From: an uncultured Litoreibacter sp.
Lineage (GTDB): Bacteria > Pseudomonadota > Alphaproteobacteria > Rhodobacterales > Rhodobacteraceae
Assembly (NCBI GenBank): GCA_947504205.1
Contig: CANNGL010000002.1
Coordinates: forward strand, 919,739-983,738
DNA: 64,000 bases
Direction of reading: 5' to 3'
Position 1 is the stretch's first letter. Each line of letters opens with the position of its first letter. Of the stretch, positions 26,425 to 34,484 are shown piece by piece. The notes beneath the pieces are model-generated. The model was not told where the DNA came from. It made no database searches and worked only from the letters and a program-made list of their open reading frames with translations. Made by a program: the position numbers and the translations under genes.

Positions 26425-28323
26425 ATGATCGAACTGATTAAAAATCTGAGCCGGCGTCAGAAGCGCATCATCCTGCTTGCTACAGATATAGTTCTGGTTC
26501 CTGTCGCTCTGATTTTTGCCTATGCGGTACAGGTTGTGCCACGCGCCCCGGTGGACGCACTCCAACACAGTGCACCGATCCTGCCCTATTTAATGATCTT
26601 AGCCGCTTTGACTTCAAACTGGCTGGGCATTCCTCGAATCCGGCTCAACGCTTACGAAATTCGTGCAATTGGTAAAACGGCAGTGCTCTCCGCATATCTG
26701 GTGCTTGGCGCCAGTATTTTGGCTGAGGTGGCTCTGGTTGGAACCGGACCACGCTTCTACATCGTCTTCGGGCTGATCTATTTTCTGATGGGCGTTTCTT
26801 CGCGCCTCATCATGCGGGAGATTTTGATAGCACTCTATCGCCGCGCGAAACCAACAAGACGTGTTCTCATCTACGGTGCGGGCGCGACCGGCACGCAGCT
26901 CGCTCAAGCATTTGCGTCCCACGACACCATCGACCCGATTGCTTTCGTCGATGACAACTCCGCGCTGCAAGGTCTAACCGTCGCGGGATTGCCGGTTTAT
27001 GCTTCTGTCAATATCAAGGACCTCGTAACCGAAAAGTCGATTGATCGCGTGCTTTTGGCTGTGCCTTCGCTTAGTCCTCCCAAGCAAATGCAGATCGCCA
27101 GACGTCTAGAAAAACTGGGGTTGGAAGTGCAGATGCTTCCCTCTTTTTCTCAGTTGATTGGCGAGGAAGCGCTTCTTGATAAACTAACGCCCGTTTCTGC
27201 AGGCAATTTTCTGGGGCGTGCGCAGGGCGAACATACAATTAACGACGGAATGCACGCATACAGACAAACCTATGGTCAAAAGACGGTTTTGGTGACAGGG
27301 GCTGGAGGATCGATAGGTTCAGAGATTTGTCGTCAGATATTGTCCTGCGCCCCCAAACGAGTCGTTCTTTTCGAACTGAGTGAGCTGGCGCTCTATACCG
27401 TGGAGATGGAAATCAGACAGCTCGCGGAAGATAGCGATATCGAGATCGTACCTATCTTGGGATCTATTACCGACGAAGACCATGTGCGAAACGTTTTCAC
27501 GACCCACAACGTAGAAGTCGTGCTACACGCCGCCGCCTATAAGCATGTCCCCCTTGTCGAACAGAACCCACTTGCCGGACTCGCCAACAACGTTTTTGGA
27601 ACTCAGGTCTTGGCGCGCGAAGCCGCCGAGAGCGGCGTTGAGCGCTTCATTCTAATATCTTCGGACAAAGCTGTCCGACCGACGAATGTCATGGGGGCGT
27701 CGAAACGCTTGGCCGAGCTTGTTGTCCAGGATTTGGCAACCCGCAGCACCGGTACGCTCTTCTCAACAGTGCGTTTTGGGAACGTCCTTGGCTCTTCTGG
27801 CTCGGTCGTTCCCCTCTTTCAGGACCAGATATCACGCGGCGGCCCCGTTACGCTGACGCATGACAATGTCACACGCTATTTCATGACAATTCAGGAAGCG
27901 GTGCATCTGGTGCTAATGGCAGGGTCTTTTGCCGAAGGTGGAGAGGTGTTTGTGCTGGACATGGGCCGCCCGGTACCGATCCGCGATCTTGCAAGACAAG
28001 TTATCGAGGCGGCGGGATATTCAGTCCGAGATGAGCGTCATCCGGAGGGAGATATTGAGATTATCATCACTGGTCTACGCCCAGGTGAGAAACTGCACGA
28101 AGAGCTAACTCTTCGAAAGGGACAAGTCGCGACAGACCACGAAAAAATATTCTCGGTACGCGAAGAATTCTTATCCGAGATCGAGATCGCATCCGCGATG
28201 CGCGCTCTGAGGGCAGCTATCTCGTCCCGCGATACAGAAGCCGCTTTATCCGTCATCAAACGCTGGGTTGAAGGGCAAGGCGCTGAGACGTCGACAAATG
28301 TCAGTGCAGAGCCACTGAATTAG
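26425..28323 (+). CDS. CapD/FlaA1-type nucleoside-diphosphate-sugar epimerase/dehydratase
   Basis: Membrane-anchored enzyme of 632 residues acting on UDP-GlcNAc-type sugars (C4,6-dehydration or C5 epimerisation in known members). Residues about 15-135 hold four membrane segments, 145-265 a CoA-binding-like Rossmann domain (LIYGAGATGTQLA), and 285-600 the SDR domain with TGAGGSIGSE at 291-300 and SSDKAVRPTNVMGASK at 412-427. In that last motif Met423 replaces the usual Tyr of YxxxK, as in the WbpM/PglF group. It probably supplies the modified sugar used by the upstream transferase. Confidence 0.92.
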   Translation: MIELIKNLSRRQKRIILLATDIVLVPVALIFAYAVQVVPRAPVDALQHSAPILPYLMILAALTSNWLGIPRIRLNAYEIRAIGKTAVLSAYLVLGASILAEVALVGTGPRFYIVFGLIYFLMGVSSRLIMREILIALYRRAKPTRRVLIYGAGATGTQLAQAFASHDTIDPIAFVDDNSALQGLTVAGLPVYASVNIKDLVTEKSIDRVLLAVPSLSPPKQMQIARRLEKLGLEVQMLPSFSQLIGEEALLDKLTPVSAGNFLGRAQGEHTINDGMHAYRQTYGQKTVLVTGAGGSIGSEICRQILSCAPKRVVLFELSELALYTVEMEIRQLAEDSDIEIVPILGSITDEDHVRNVFTTHNVEVVLHAAAYKHVPLVEQNPLAGLANNVFGTQVLAREAAESGVERFILISSDKAVRPTNVMGASKRLAELVVQDLATRSTGTLFSTVRFGNVLGSSGSVVPLFQDQISRGGPVTLTHDNVTRYFMTIQEAVHLVLMAGSFAEGGEVFVLDMGRPVPIRDLARQVIEAAGYSVRDERHPEGDIEIIITGLRPGEKLHEELTLRKGQVATDHEKIFSVREEFLSEIEIASAMRALRAAISSRDTEAALSVIKRWVEGQGAETSTNVSAEPLN

Positions 28324-28335
28324 ATAGTCAAAGAA

Positions 28336-28362
28336 AAACCCCGGCTCGCAGCGCCGGGGTTT
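28336..28362. terminator. Bidirectional terminator between capD-like and peroxiredoxin genes
   Basis: Perfect 10-bp inverted repeat AAACCCCGGC / GCCGGGGTTT with a 7-nt loop. The T tail is longer on the minus strand (five T, then C and more T), so it mainly ends the peroxiredoxin transcript, but it can serve both convergent genes. Confidence 0.88.
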
Positions 28363-28385
28363 CGATTACTTAACGAAGTCAGAAA

Positions 28386-29036
28386 TCAGGACGGTGCTTT
28401 AACCTTGCGAAGGTAAGGCAGTACAACTTCGACTTCACCGAACTTCGCTTCGGCATCTTCTGTTGATACCGCAGGAGGCACAATCACATCCTGGCCGACC
28501 TGCCAGTTCGCAGGTGTCGCAACACCCTTCGCTGACATCTGCAAGCCATCCAGCGCACGGATGATCTCGGCAAAGTTCCGACCAACCGTCATGGGGTAGG
28601 TCATCATCAGCTTTACCTGCTTGTCAGGGCCGATGATGAAGACTGAACGCACTGTTGCGCTATCAGCAGGCGTCCGACCATCAGGCAAAACGTATTCTGA
28701 TGGCAGCATATCAAAGGCTTTGGCCATTTCCAGACCATCATCTGCAACGATTGCGAAATTGGCAGCGGCACCGCCAACCATCTCGATATCTCGTTTCCAC
28801 TTCACATGATCTTCTACACCATCAACCGAGACACCTAGCACTTTGGTATCGCGCTTCGCCCATTCGTCCGCGAGCTGGGCAACAGCACCGAATTCCGTCG
28901 TGCAAACCGGTGTGAAGTCCTTCGGATGCGAAAAGATAACGGCCCAACTGTCGCCTACCCAATCGTGCAGGCTGATGTCCCCTTGATCGGTGGTTACATT
29001 CAAATTTGGGATTGTATCGTTAATGCGTAAACCCAT
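28386..29036 (-). CDS. 1-Cys-type peroxiredoxin (Prx6 family)
   Basis: Thiol peroxidase reducing H2O2 and organic peroxides. Peroxidatic Cys45 sits in FTPVCTTEFG, and the Prx6-type long C-terminal part (DGLQMSAKGVATPANWQVGQDVIVPP) is present. Length of 216 residues is normal for the family. AAAGGA precedes the ATG. Divergent from the aldehyde dehydrogenase gene; the shared 195-bp gap shows no clear operator. Confidence 0.93.
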   Translation of the reverse strand: MGLRINDTIPNLNVTTDQGDISLHDWVGDSWAVIFSHPKDFTPVCTTEFGAVAQLADEWAKRDTKVLGVSVDGVEDHVKWKRDIEMVGGAAANFAIVADDGLEMAKAFDMLPSEYVLPDGRTPADSATVRSVFIIGPDKQVKLMMTYPMTVGRNFAEIIRALDGLQMSAKGVATPANWQVGQDVIVPPAVSTEDAEAKFGEVEVVLPYLRKVKAPS

Positions 29037-29231
29037 GGCGTGTCCTTTCGTGGAATACTCTCTTCTGTGATATACGCCTCCGCGCCCGACTTTTACAGAC
29101 CTGCCGCTATTTCTGCTTCGGACAAATGAGTGTCGCTGTTTTTCTGAGCCTTGTCGTGCCTGCTATGTAACCTCATATCCGATTACACTAAGAGGTAGCT
29201 AAACCGCACATACCAGAATCAGGAGCCTATT

Positions 29232-30656
29232 ATGAACAACGCCAAGAATTTCTACATCAACGGCTCATGGGTCGCACCCGCAAGCGCGAATGATTTCGAC
29301 GTCATAAATCCTTCGAACGAAGAGGTTTGCGAAACCATCTCCTTAGGCTCTGAAGCCGATACAAACGCCGCAGTGGCCGCAGCCCGCGCGGCATTCGACG
29401 GCTGGTCGCAAACCCCCAAGGATGAGCGCCTCAAACTGCTAAACCGCCTGTCTGAGGTCTACAACGACCGCCAGGAGGAAATGGCGCAAGCAATCTCGCT
29501 CGAAATGGGCGCTCCGCAGGACCTCGCCCGTGCCCAGCAAGTTGGTGCTGGATCATGGCACATGGGTGGCTTTCTCAAAGCATTCGAAAAATTCGAATTT
29601 GATCGCATGTTCACCGATACCGAAGCCACGCTTTATGAGCCTATCGGTGTCTGCGCGCTGATCACACCATGGAATTGGCCGATGAACCAAATCGTGTTGA
29701 AAGCGATCCCAGCTATGGCGGTTGGATGCACCATGATTTTGAAGCCTTCCGAAATCGCCCCGCTTTCCGGCATTCTGTTCGCCGATTTTGTAGATGAAGC
29801 CGGCTTCCCCAAGGGCGTCTTTAACATGGTGAATGGTGATGGGCCTGGCGTTGGTTCACAGCTTTCCGCGCATCCCGAGGTTGACATGGTTTCCTTTACA
29901 GGATCCTCGCGCGCGGGGATCGCCATCTCCAAAGCCGCTGCAGACACGCTTAAGCGCGTCTCGTTGGAGTTGGGCGGCAAAGGTGCCAATATCATCTTCG
30001 CTGACGCTGACGAGAAGGCTGTGACCAATGGTGTTATCCGATGTTTCCGCAACACTGGCCAATCGTGCAACGCACCAACACGTATGCTCGTCGAGCGGTC
30101 CCGCTATGACGAAGCGGTTGAACAGGCTACCGAGATGGCCAACAAGACATCCGTTGGACCTGCGTCAGAAGAAGGTCGTCACATTGGCCCATTGGTCAGC
30201 CAGATGCAGTTTAACAAGGTGCAAGGTCTGATTGAGCAGGGCATAAAGGAAGGGGCTAATCTCGTTGCAGGGGGTCCTGGTCGTCCAGAGAATCTGAACC
30301 GCGGATATTACTGCCGTCCAACGGTCTTTGCTGACGTGACACCCGATATGGAAATCTACAAGCAGGAGATTTTTGGCCCCGTTCTGTCGATCATGCCCTT
30401 CGATGACGAAGCCCATGCTGTGGCCTTGGCCAACGACACGCCTTACGGTCTGACAAACTATATCCAAACCGAGGATCAGGAAAAGCGTCGCCGGGTCGCG
30501 CGTAAACTGCGTTCTGGCATGGTCGAAACTAACGGTAGCGGGTTCGCTCAAGGTTCACCGTTTGGCGGATACAAGCAATCCGGCAACGGCCGTGAGGGCG
30601 GCATCTTCGGTCTCGAAGAATTTCTTGAAATCAAAGCTGTCAGCGCTTGGAACTAA
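29232..30656 (+). CDS. Aldehyde dehydrogenase family protein
   Basis: NAD(P)-dependent oxidation of an aldehyde to its acid. Canonical features: Asn148 in PWNWP, FTGS at 222-225, general base Glu246 in LELGGKGAN, and catalytic Cys279 in NTGQSCNAP. C-terminal substrate region ETNGSGFAQGSPFGGYKQSGNGREGG is typical. Length of 474 residues is normal. CAGGAG lies 7 nt before the ATG. Substrate cannot be read from sequence. Confidence 0.95.
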   Translation: MNNAKNFYINGSWVAPASANDFDVINPSNEEVCETISLGSEADTNAAVAAARAAFDGWSQTPKDERLKLLNRLSEVYNDRQEEMAQAISLEMGAPQDLARAQQVGAGSWHMGGFLKAFEKFEFDRMFTDTEATLYEPIGVCALITPWNWPMNQIVLKAIPAMAVGCTMILKPSEIAPLSGILFADFVDEAGFPKGVFNMVNGDGPGVGSQLSAHPEVDMVSFTGSSRAGIAISKAAADTLKRVSLELGGKGANIIFADADEKAVTNGVIRCFRNTGQSCNAPTRMLVERSRYDEAVEQATEMANKTSVGPASEEGRHIGPLVSQMQFNKVQGLIEQGIKEGANLVAGGPGRPENLNRGYYCRPTVFADVTPDMEIYKQEIFGPVLSIMPFDDEAHAVALANDTPYGLTNYIQTEDQEKRRRVARKLRSGMVETNGSGFAQGSPFGGYKQSGNGREGGIFGLEEFLEIKAVSAWN

Positions 30657-30668
30657 GTTAGCTAAATA

Positions 30669-30692
30669 GGAGGCGGCATCGTCGCCGCCTCC
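30669..30692 (+). terminator. Hairpin after the aldehyde dehydrogenase
   Basis: Perfect 9-bp inverted repeat GGAGGCGGC / GCCGCCTCC with a 6-nt loop, 12 nt after the stop codon. No T run follows, so it may be a weak or factor-assisted terminator or only protect the mRNA end. Confidence 0.55.
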
Positions 30693-30774
30693 CAGAATGC
30701 ACTGCTTACGAAGGAACAATCGGGCTGGAATGGGGACCGACCGCTCCTAAGCGGGCAAAGCGCCGTCAAAATAG

Positions 30775-31170
30775 TTATTCAGGATGACCGGTACTTTGCG
30801 GAGCATCATCGCAAATCTCGTACCAGGAAGGTTTTTCGCCAACGAATTCGTGCGACTGATTTTTCATGTCGATTTCATCATCGAGAGCATTTGCGGCTAT
30901 CGGAAAACTATCTTCATCAGACAGTATTTCACCTAGAGAGCTGCCGCAGGTTTCGCAGAAACATCGGTCATAGTTATAAGGTTTGGTTGCCTTGAAAGAC
31001 CGAACTTTCTCTTTTCCCTGAAGCCAAGTCAGACTGTCTTTCTTAACAAACACGATAGTACTCGCACCAACCTTTCGGCACCTTGAACAGTGGCAGGTGC
31101 CCATGAATGTCGGCTTTTCGGACAATCCAAATCTGACGGCACCACAACAGCAGCTCCCAGAGATAGTCAT
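30775..31170 (-). CDS. GFA-family (CENP-V/formaldehyde-activating-like) zinc protein
   Basis: Small 131-residue zinc protein of the family named after glutathione-dependent formaldehyde-activating enzyme, though most members have no shown activity. Zinc ligands: CCCGAVRF at the N-terminus, CHCSRCRK near 38-45, and CETCGSS near 80. Start ATG 31170 is set by GGAG six nt upstream; upstream in-frame ATGs lack such a site. A second family member, not a recent duplicate, is at 40791-41174. Confidence 0.87.
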   Translation of the reverse strand: MTISGSCCCGAVRFGLSEKPTFMGTCHCSRCRKVGASTIVFVKKDSLTWLQGKEKVRSFKATKPYNYDRCFCETCGSSLGEILSDEDSFPIAANALDDEIDMKNQSHEFVGEKPSWYEICDDAPQSTGHPE

Positions 31171-31350
31171 GACGGTCTCCATTCTGATATTGCCCAAATA
31201 AAATTGGAACATAACATGAACAACTCTAGATGCAATGTACTCTTAACTCGACATTCAGCCTATCCGGGATCGCCAACGAGCTTGGTTAGGCTGAAAGCAC
31301 ATTCTGGTCATGGAACAAACAAGCTCGTGGAAGGAGACACTGCCAAAACT

Positions 31351-32151
31351 CTAAAGTGTTAGGATCAGAGGGCAGTGGTCTGACACTTCTGGATCGTAAA
31401 TTACTTGAAAATCCTGAACGTCATCTTCGCGATTGATCAGCATATAATCCGCAAATTTCTCTGTCTTTTTGTAGTGAGAATTTCGAGTACTGGTAAACCC
31501 TCGCTGCGTCACCAACTCAACCATTCCAACATCCCTGAGAATGGTAAAAGTTTCGCTATCCGGCCTGACGTTAAAATCGCCACAAACGATCGAGATATCA
31601 TCACCTTGGGATACCTGCCCCGACAACTCAAGCAGCCTCTTGGCTTGGATGGCACGCTCTGGTGTGTCCATCTTTCCATTAAGATCGCGCAGACCGTGCA
31701 TATGTGTGATGCTTACAGCGCGGTCGTATTTATAGTCATAAACCCTGACCGCGTGCGCACTTCGGGAGCGCGGATGCTCGCCATATCCCACTGGCGAATA
31801 CTCCTTGTGAACAAAGCTCTGCGCTTGCTCAATAATCGGAAAGGACTTGTGAACGAATGTAGCAAGCCCCCATTGCGAAGGAATTGATTTCTCGCCATCC
31901 CAAAGAACACCCTGTGCGGCTGGACAGAATGTTGCCACGTGATCTGGCAGGGCACCGCATACATCACGAAAGAAATTTGCTCGCTGGGGCAGAACGTGGT
32001 CGCCATCGCGATAGGTTAGCCAATCCTTGCTGCTTTCTGGAGTGTGAACCACTTCTTGAAGACACAAGATATCAGGTGCGGAAGAAGCGACATACGGGAG
32101 CAATTCGCCGTACAGCTTTCCGCCCCATCCGTTCAAACACATAACCTGCAA
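31351..32151 (-). CDS. Endonuclease/exonuclease/phosphatase-family protein
   Basis: Metal-dependent phosphoesterase of the EEP fold, 266 residues. Seen: N-terminal CLNGWGGK, LCLQEVVHT with the metal-binding Glu, HMHGLRDLNGK, CGDFNVRPDSETF with the catalytic Asp/Asn, and C-terminal SDHCPLIL with the catalytic Asp-His. No signal peptide. Substrate could be nucleic acid, inositol phosphate or lipid phosphate; not resolvable here. Confidence 0.85.
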   Translation of the reverse strand: MQVMCLNGWGGKLYGELLPYVASSAPDILCLQEVVHTPESSKDWLTYRDGDHVLPQRANFFRDVCGALPDHVATFCPAAQGVLWDGEKSIPSQWGLATFVHKSFPIIEQAQSFVHKEYSPVGYGEHPRSRSAHAVRVYDYKYDRAVSITHMHGLRDLNGKMDTPERAIQAKRLLELSGQVSQGDDISIVCGDFNVRPDSETFTILRDVGMVELVTQRGFTSTRNSHYKKTEKFADYMLINREDDVQDFQVIYDPEVSDHCPLILTL

Positions 32152-32283
32152 AGCCTTGGCCTCTTTTCAACTCATCCGACCCGACTGTCGCGGCACTTAG
32201 ATGAAAGTTCAATGCGAGCCTCAAGCTGTTCTTTGAACAACCCAGAGGATCAACTATCTTCTATTCACATCAACCGGAGTTGC

Positions 32284-32865
32284 ATGATGCGAAAAATTCA
32301 GGCTCAGGGTGTCCACCATATTACTTTGATGGGCGCGGACAGACAGACATCAATTGACTTCTGGGAAGGGGTCATGGGGATGCCATTTGTCTTCGATCAG
32401 CCAAACCTCGATGATCCAGACGAGGGGCATCTGTACTTTGACCCTGGAGATGGACGTCTCATAACGATTTTTACCAACGAAAACCGCAAACCCGCGCATG
32501 ATCGCACCCCCACAGACGCTGGCTGCGTGCATCATCTGGCGATCAATGTCAGCCTCGCTACATTTCGGCAAATCGCAGAGCGGCTAGATGCACTTGGTAT
32601 TTCGCACTCAGGTCATAAGGATCGTGGGTTCATGGATTCGATCTACTTCAAGGATCCTTTGGGATTTCTTATCGAATGTGCGTGCTACAAATTCGAGCCA
32701 CCGACAGGCTGCACCTATGCTGATGTAATGATCGAGGCACATCAAAGGCGCGTGGCAGCGGGCGACTACAATATTGATGAAGTGCATTTGGCCGACGCCA
32801 TTGAGCACTTGGCCCATCAACGTCCTTCGCTTTCCAAAGATCGTTCGCCCAAAAATCCCTACTGA
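32284..32865 (+). CDS. VOC-family (glyoxalase/dioxygenase fold) protein
   Basis: Cytoplasmic protein of 193 residues with two paired beta-alpha-beta modules: GVHHITLMGADRQTSIDFWEGVMG at the start and GCVHHLAINV near 80, then DPLGFLIECACY near 124 with a likely metal-binding Glu. Known members include dioxygenases, glyoxalases and resistance proteins. The start at 32284 follows GGAG by 4 nt (7 nt to the second ATG); a longer in-frame reading overlaps the divergent gene and has no family homology. Confidence 0.85.
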   Translation: MMRKIQAQGVHHITLMGADRQTSIDFWEGVMGMPFVFDQPNLDDPDEGHLYFDPGDGRLITIFTNENRKPAHDRTPTDAGCVHHLAINVSLATFRQIAERLDALGISHSGHKDRGFMDSIYFKDPLGFLIECACYKFEPPTGCTYADVMIEAHQRRVAAGDYNIDEVHLADAIEHLAHQRPSLSKDRSPKNPY

Positions 32866-32919
32866 GCAATCTAGTCGCTCCGGGCCCGAACACTCAGCTT
32901 CGACTACAATTTGGTGGGG

Positions 32920-33561
32920 TTAGAACGGTGCTTTGGCACGGAACGACATACCATGGCCCCCATTAGGATGGCGTAATCGCAACTCCTCCGCATGCAACAT
33001 CATGCGGGGGTATGCCTCGGGATTTTCCGAGTAAAACCTGTCCCCTAAAATTGGATGACCCAGTTCTTTCATGTGTACGCGAAGTTGATGAGATCGTCCG
33101 GTTTTCGGCATGAGGCGCATACGAGTGGTGTCGCCTTCGGTGCGCAATCTACGCCATTCTGTAATGGCTTCTTTCCCAGTCTCGTAGTTGACATGCTGCA
33201 GCGGTCGATTAGGCCAATCCACAATCAGGGGCAGATCAACAATACCTTGCTTGTCCTCAACGCTTCCATGAACTCGCGCGACGTAGGTTTTCTTTGTCAT
33301 GCGTTTTTCAAACTGCAATCCAAGATGGCGCTGCGCAGCTTTGGTCTGGGCGAACACCATAACACCGGACGTGTCACGATCCAGACGATGGATCAACAAT
33401 GCAGTCGGAAAAGCCTTCTGCACCCGAGCGATTAGGCAATCAGCCAGATGCGCCCCTTTTCCCGGCACAGATAAAAGCCCTTCGGGCTTGTCGACCACAA
33501 GTAGTTCGGCATCCTCATGCAAGATATCAAGCGGGCCGGTGGGAGGGTTATAATCATCCAT
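32920..33561 (-). CDS. rluA: RluA-type pseudouridine synthase
   Basis: RNA-modifying enzyme; the E. coli RluA modifies 23S rRNA U746 and tRNA U32. Catalytic Asp61 is in HRLDRDTSG, and the flanks NPPTGPLDILHEDAELLVVDKP, SVPGKG, VDLPLIVDWPNRP, YETGK, TGRSHQLRVHM and GHPILGDRFY closely follow E. coli RluA, as does the length of 213 residues. No S4 domain, also as in RluA. ATG 33561 overlaps the end of rarD by 8 nt. Confidence 0.92.
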   Translation of the reverse strand: MDDYNPPTGPLDILHEDAELLVVDKPEGLLSVPGKGAHLADCLIARVQKAFPTALLIHRLDRDTSGVMVFAQTKAAQRHLGLQFEKRMTKKTYVARVHGSVEDKQGIVDLPLIVDWPNRPLQHVNYETGKEAITEWRRLRTEGDTTRMRLMPKTGRSHQLRVHMKELGHPILGDRFYSENPEAYPRMMLHAEELRLRHPNGGHGMSFRAKAPF

Positions 33562-34447
33562 GGCGTTGTCGCCACATTGACAATGTATAAAGCACCAACC
33601 CAATCCAGATCAGCGGAAAAGCAATTGCGCGCGCTACGCCAAATGGCTCGTTAAACACAAACACCGCCACCAAGAAAATCATGGTCGGAGCGATGTATTG
33701 CAGAACCGCTATTGTGGTAAGCCTCAGTCGTTTGGCTCCGTTTGCGTAAAGGATAAGGGGGACGGCTGTGACAATCCCACATCCCATAAGCAGCCAAGTG
33801 TCCGCTGCAAAATGACTGGTGCCCGTGCGTTCAAGATATATCCAGTAGGCTATCGCGGCCGGGGTCAGCATCAACACTTCGAGAAGGAAGCCTTGATTGG
33901 GGCCGATTGGCAGCGATTTCTTGAAGAAGGCATAAAACCCCCACGAGATCGTCAGCGCCAGCGCAATCCAAGGTAAGCGCCCTGCATCAATGGTCAGTAT
34001 CAGGACTGCCACGGCGGCGAACCCGATAGCTATCCACTGCAAACGTGCCAGTTTCTCGCCCAACAACACGGCGCCAAGCAAGACGCTGAAAAGCGGGTTG
34101 ATGTAATAGCCCAACGCACCTTCCAAGGCATTCCCGCTAGCGATTGCAAAGATGTAGATACCCCAGTTAATCGAGACCAAAACCGCCGTCACGCAGGCCA
34201 TTGCCAGCATAGACGGCGTGGTCAGAGCAATGCGGATGTCTTTCGTTCGGCCGAGTGCGATAAGTACCGCAGCGGCAACCGGTACCGACCAGACAACGCG
34301 ATGCACTACCACTTCAACCGGAGAGATATGGGAAAGCGCTTTAAGATAAAGCGGCAGGAAGCCCCAAAGAAAATAGGCGGAAATCGCGAAGCCCAGGCCA
34401 GACACGCTGTCTTCATTTTTTTGGGTTATTTCTGGGGATCCGCTCAT
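33554..34447 (-). CDS. rarD: RarD-type EamA-family transporter
   Basis: Inner-membrane permease of 297 residues with about ten membrane segments in two EamA repeats. The N-terminal FAISAYFLWGFLPLYLKALSHISPVEVVVHRVVWS is characteristic of RarD proteins. Substrate unknown. ATG 34447 is preferred to a TTG at 34465. It lies 37 nt after the FAD-GcvT gene and could be co-transcribed with that operon. Confidence 0.9.
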   Translation of the reverse strand: MSGSPEITQKNEDSVSGLGFAISAYFLWGFLPLYLKALSHISPVEVVVHRVVWSVPVAAAVLIALGRTKDIRIALTTPSMLAMACVTAVLVSINWGIYIFAIASGNALEGALGYYINPLFSVLLGAVLLGEKLARLQWIAIGFAAVAVLILTIDAGRLPWIALALTISWGFYAFFKKSLPIGPNQGFLLEVLMLTPAAIAYWIYLERTGTSHFAADTWLLMGCGIVTAVPLILYANGAKRLRLTTIAVLQYIAPTMIFLVAVFVFNEPFGVARAIAFPLIWIGLVLYTLSMWRQRHG

Positions 34448-34484
34448 GCCGCCATTAGGCAGCAAGCTGTTCCAAGCGCAAGCC

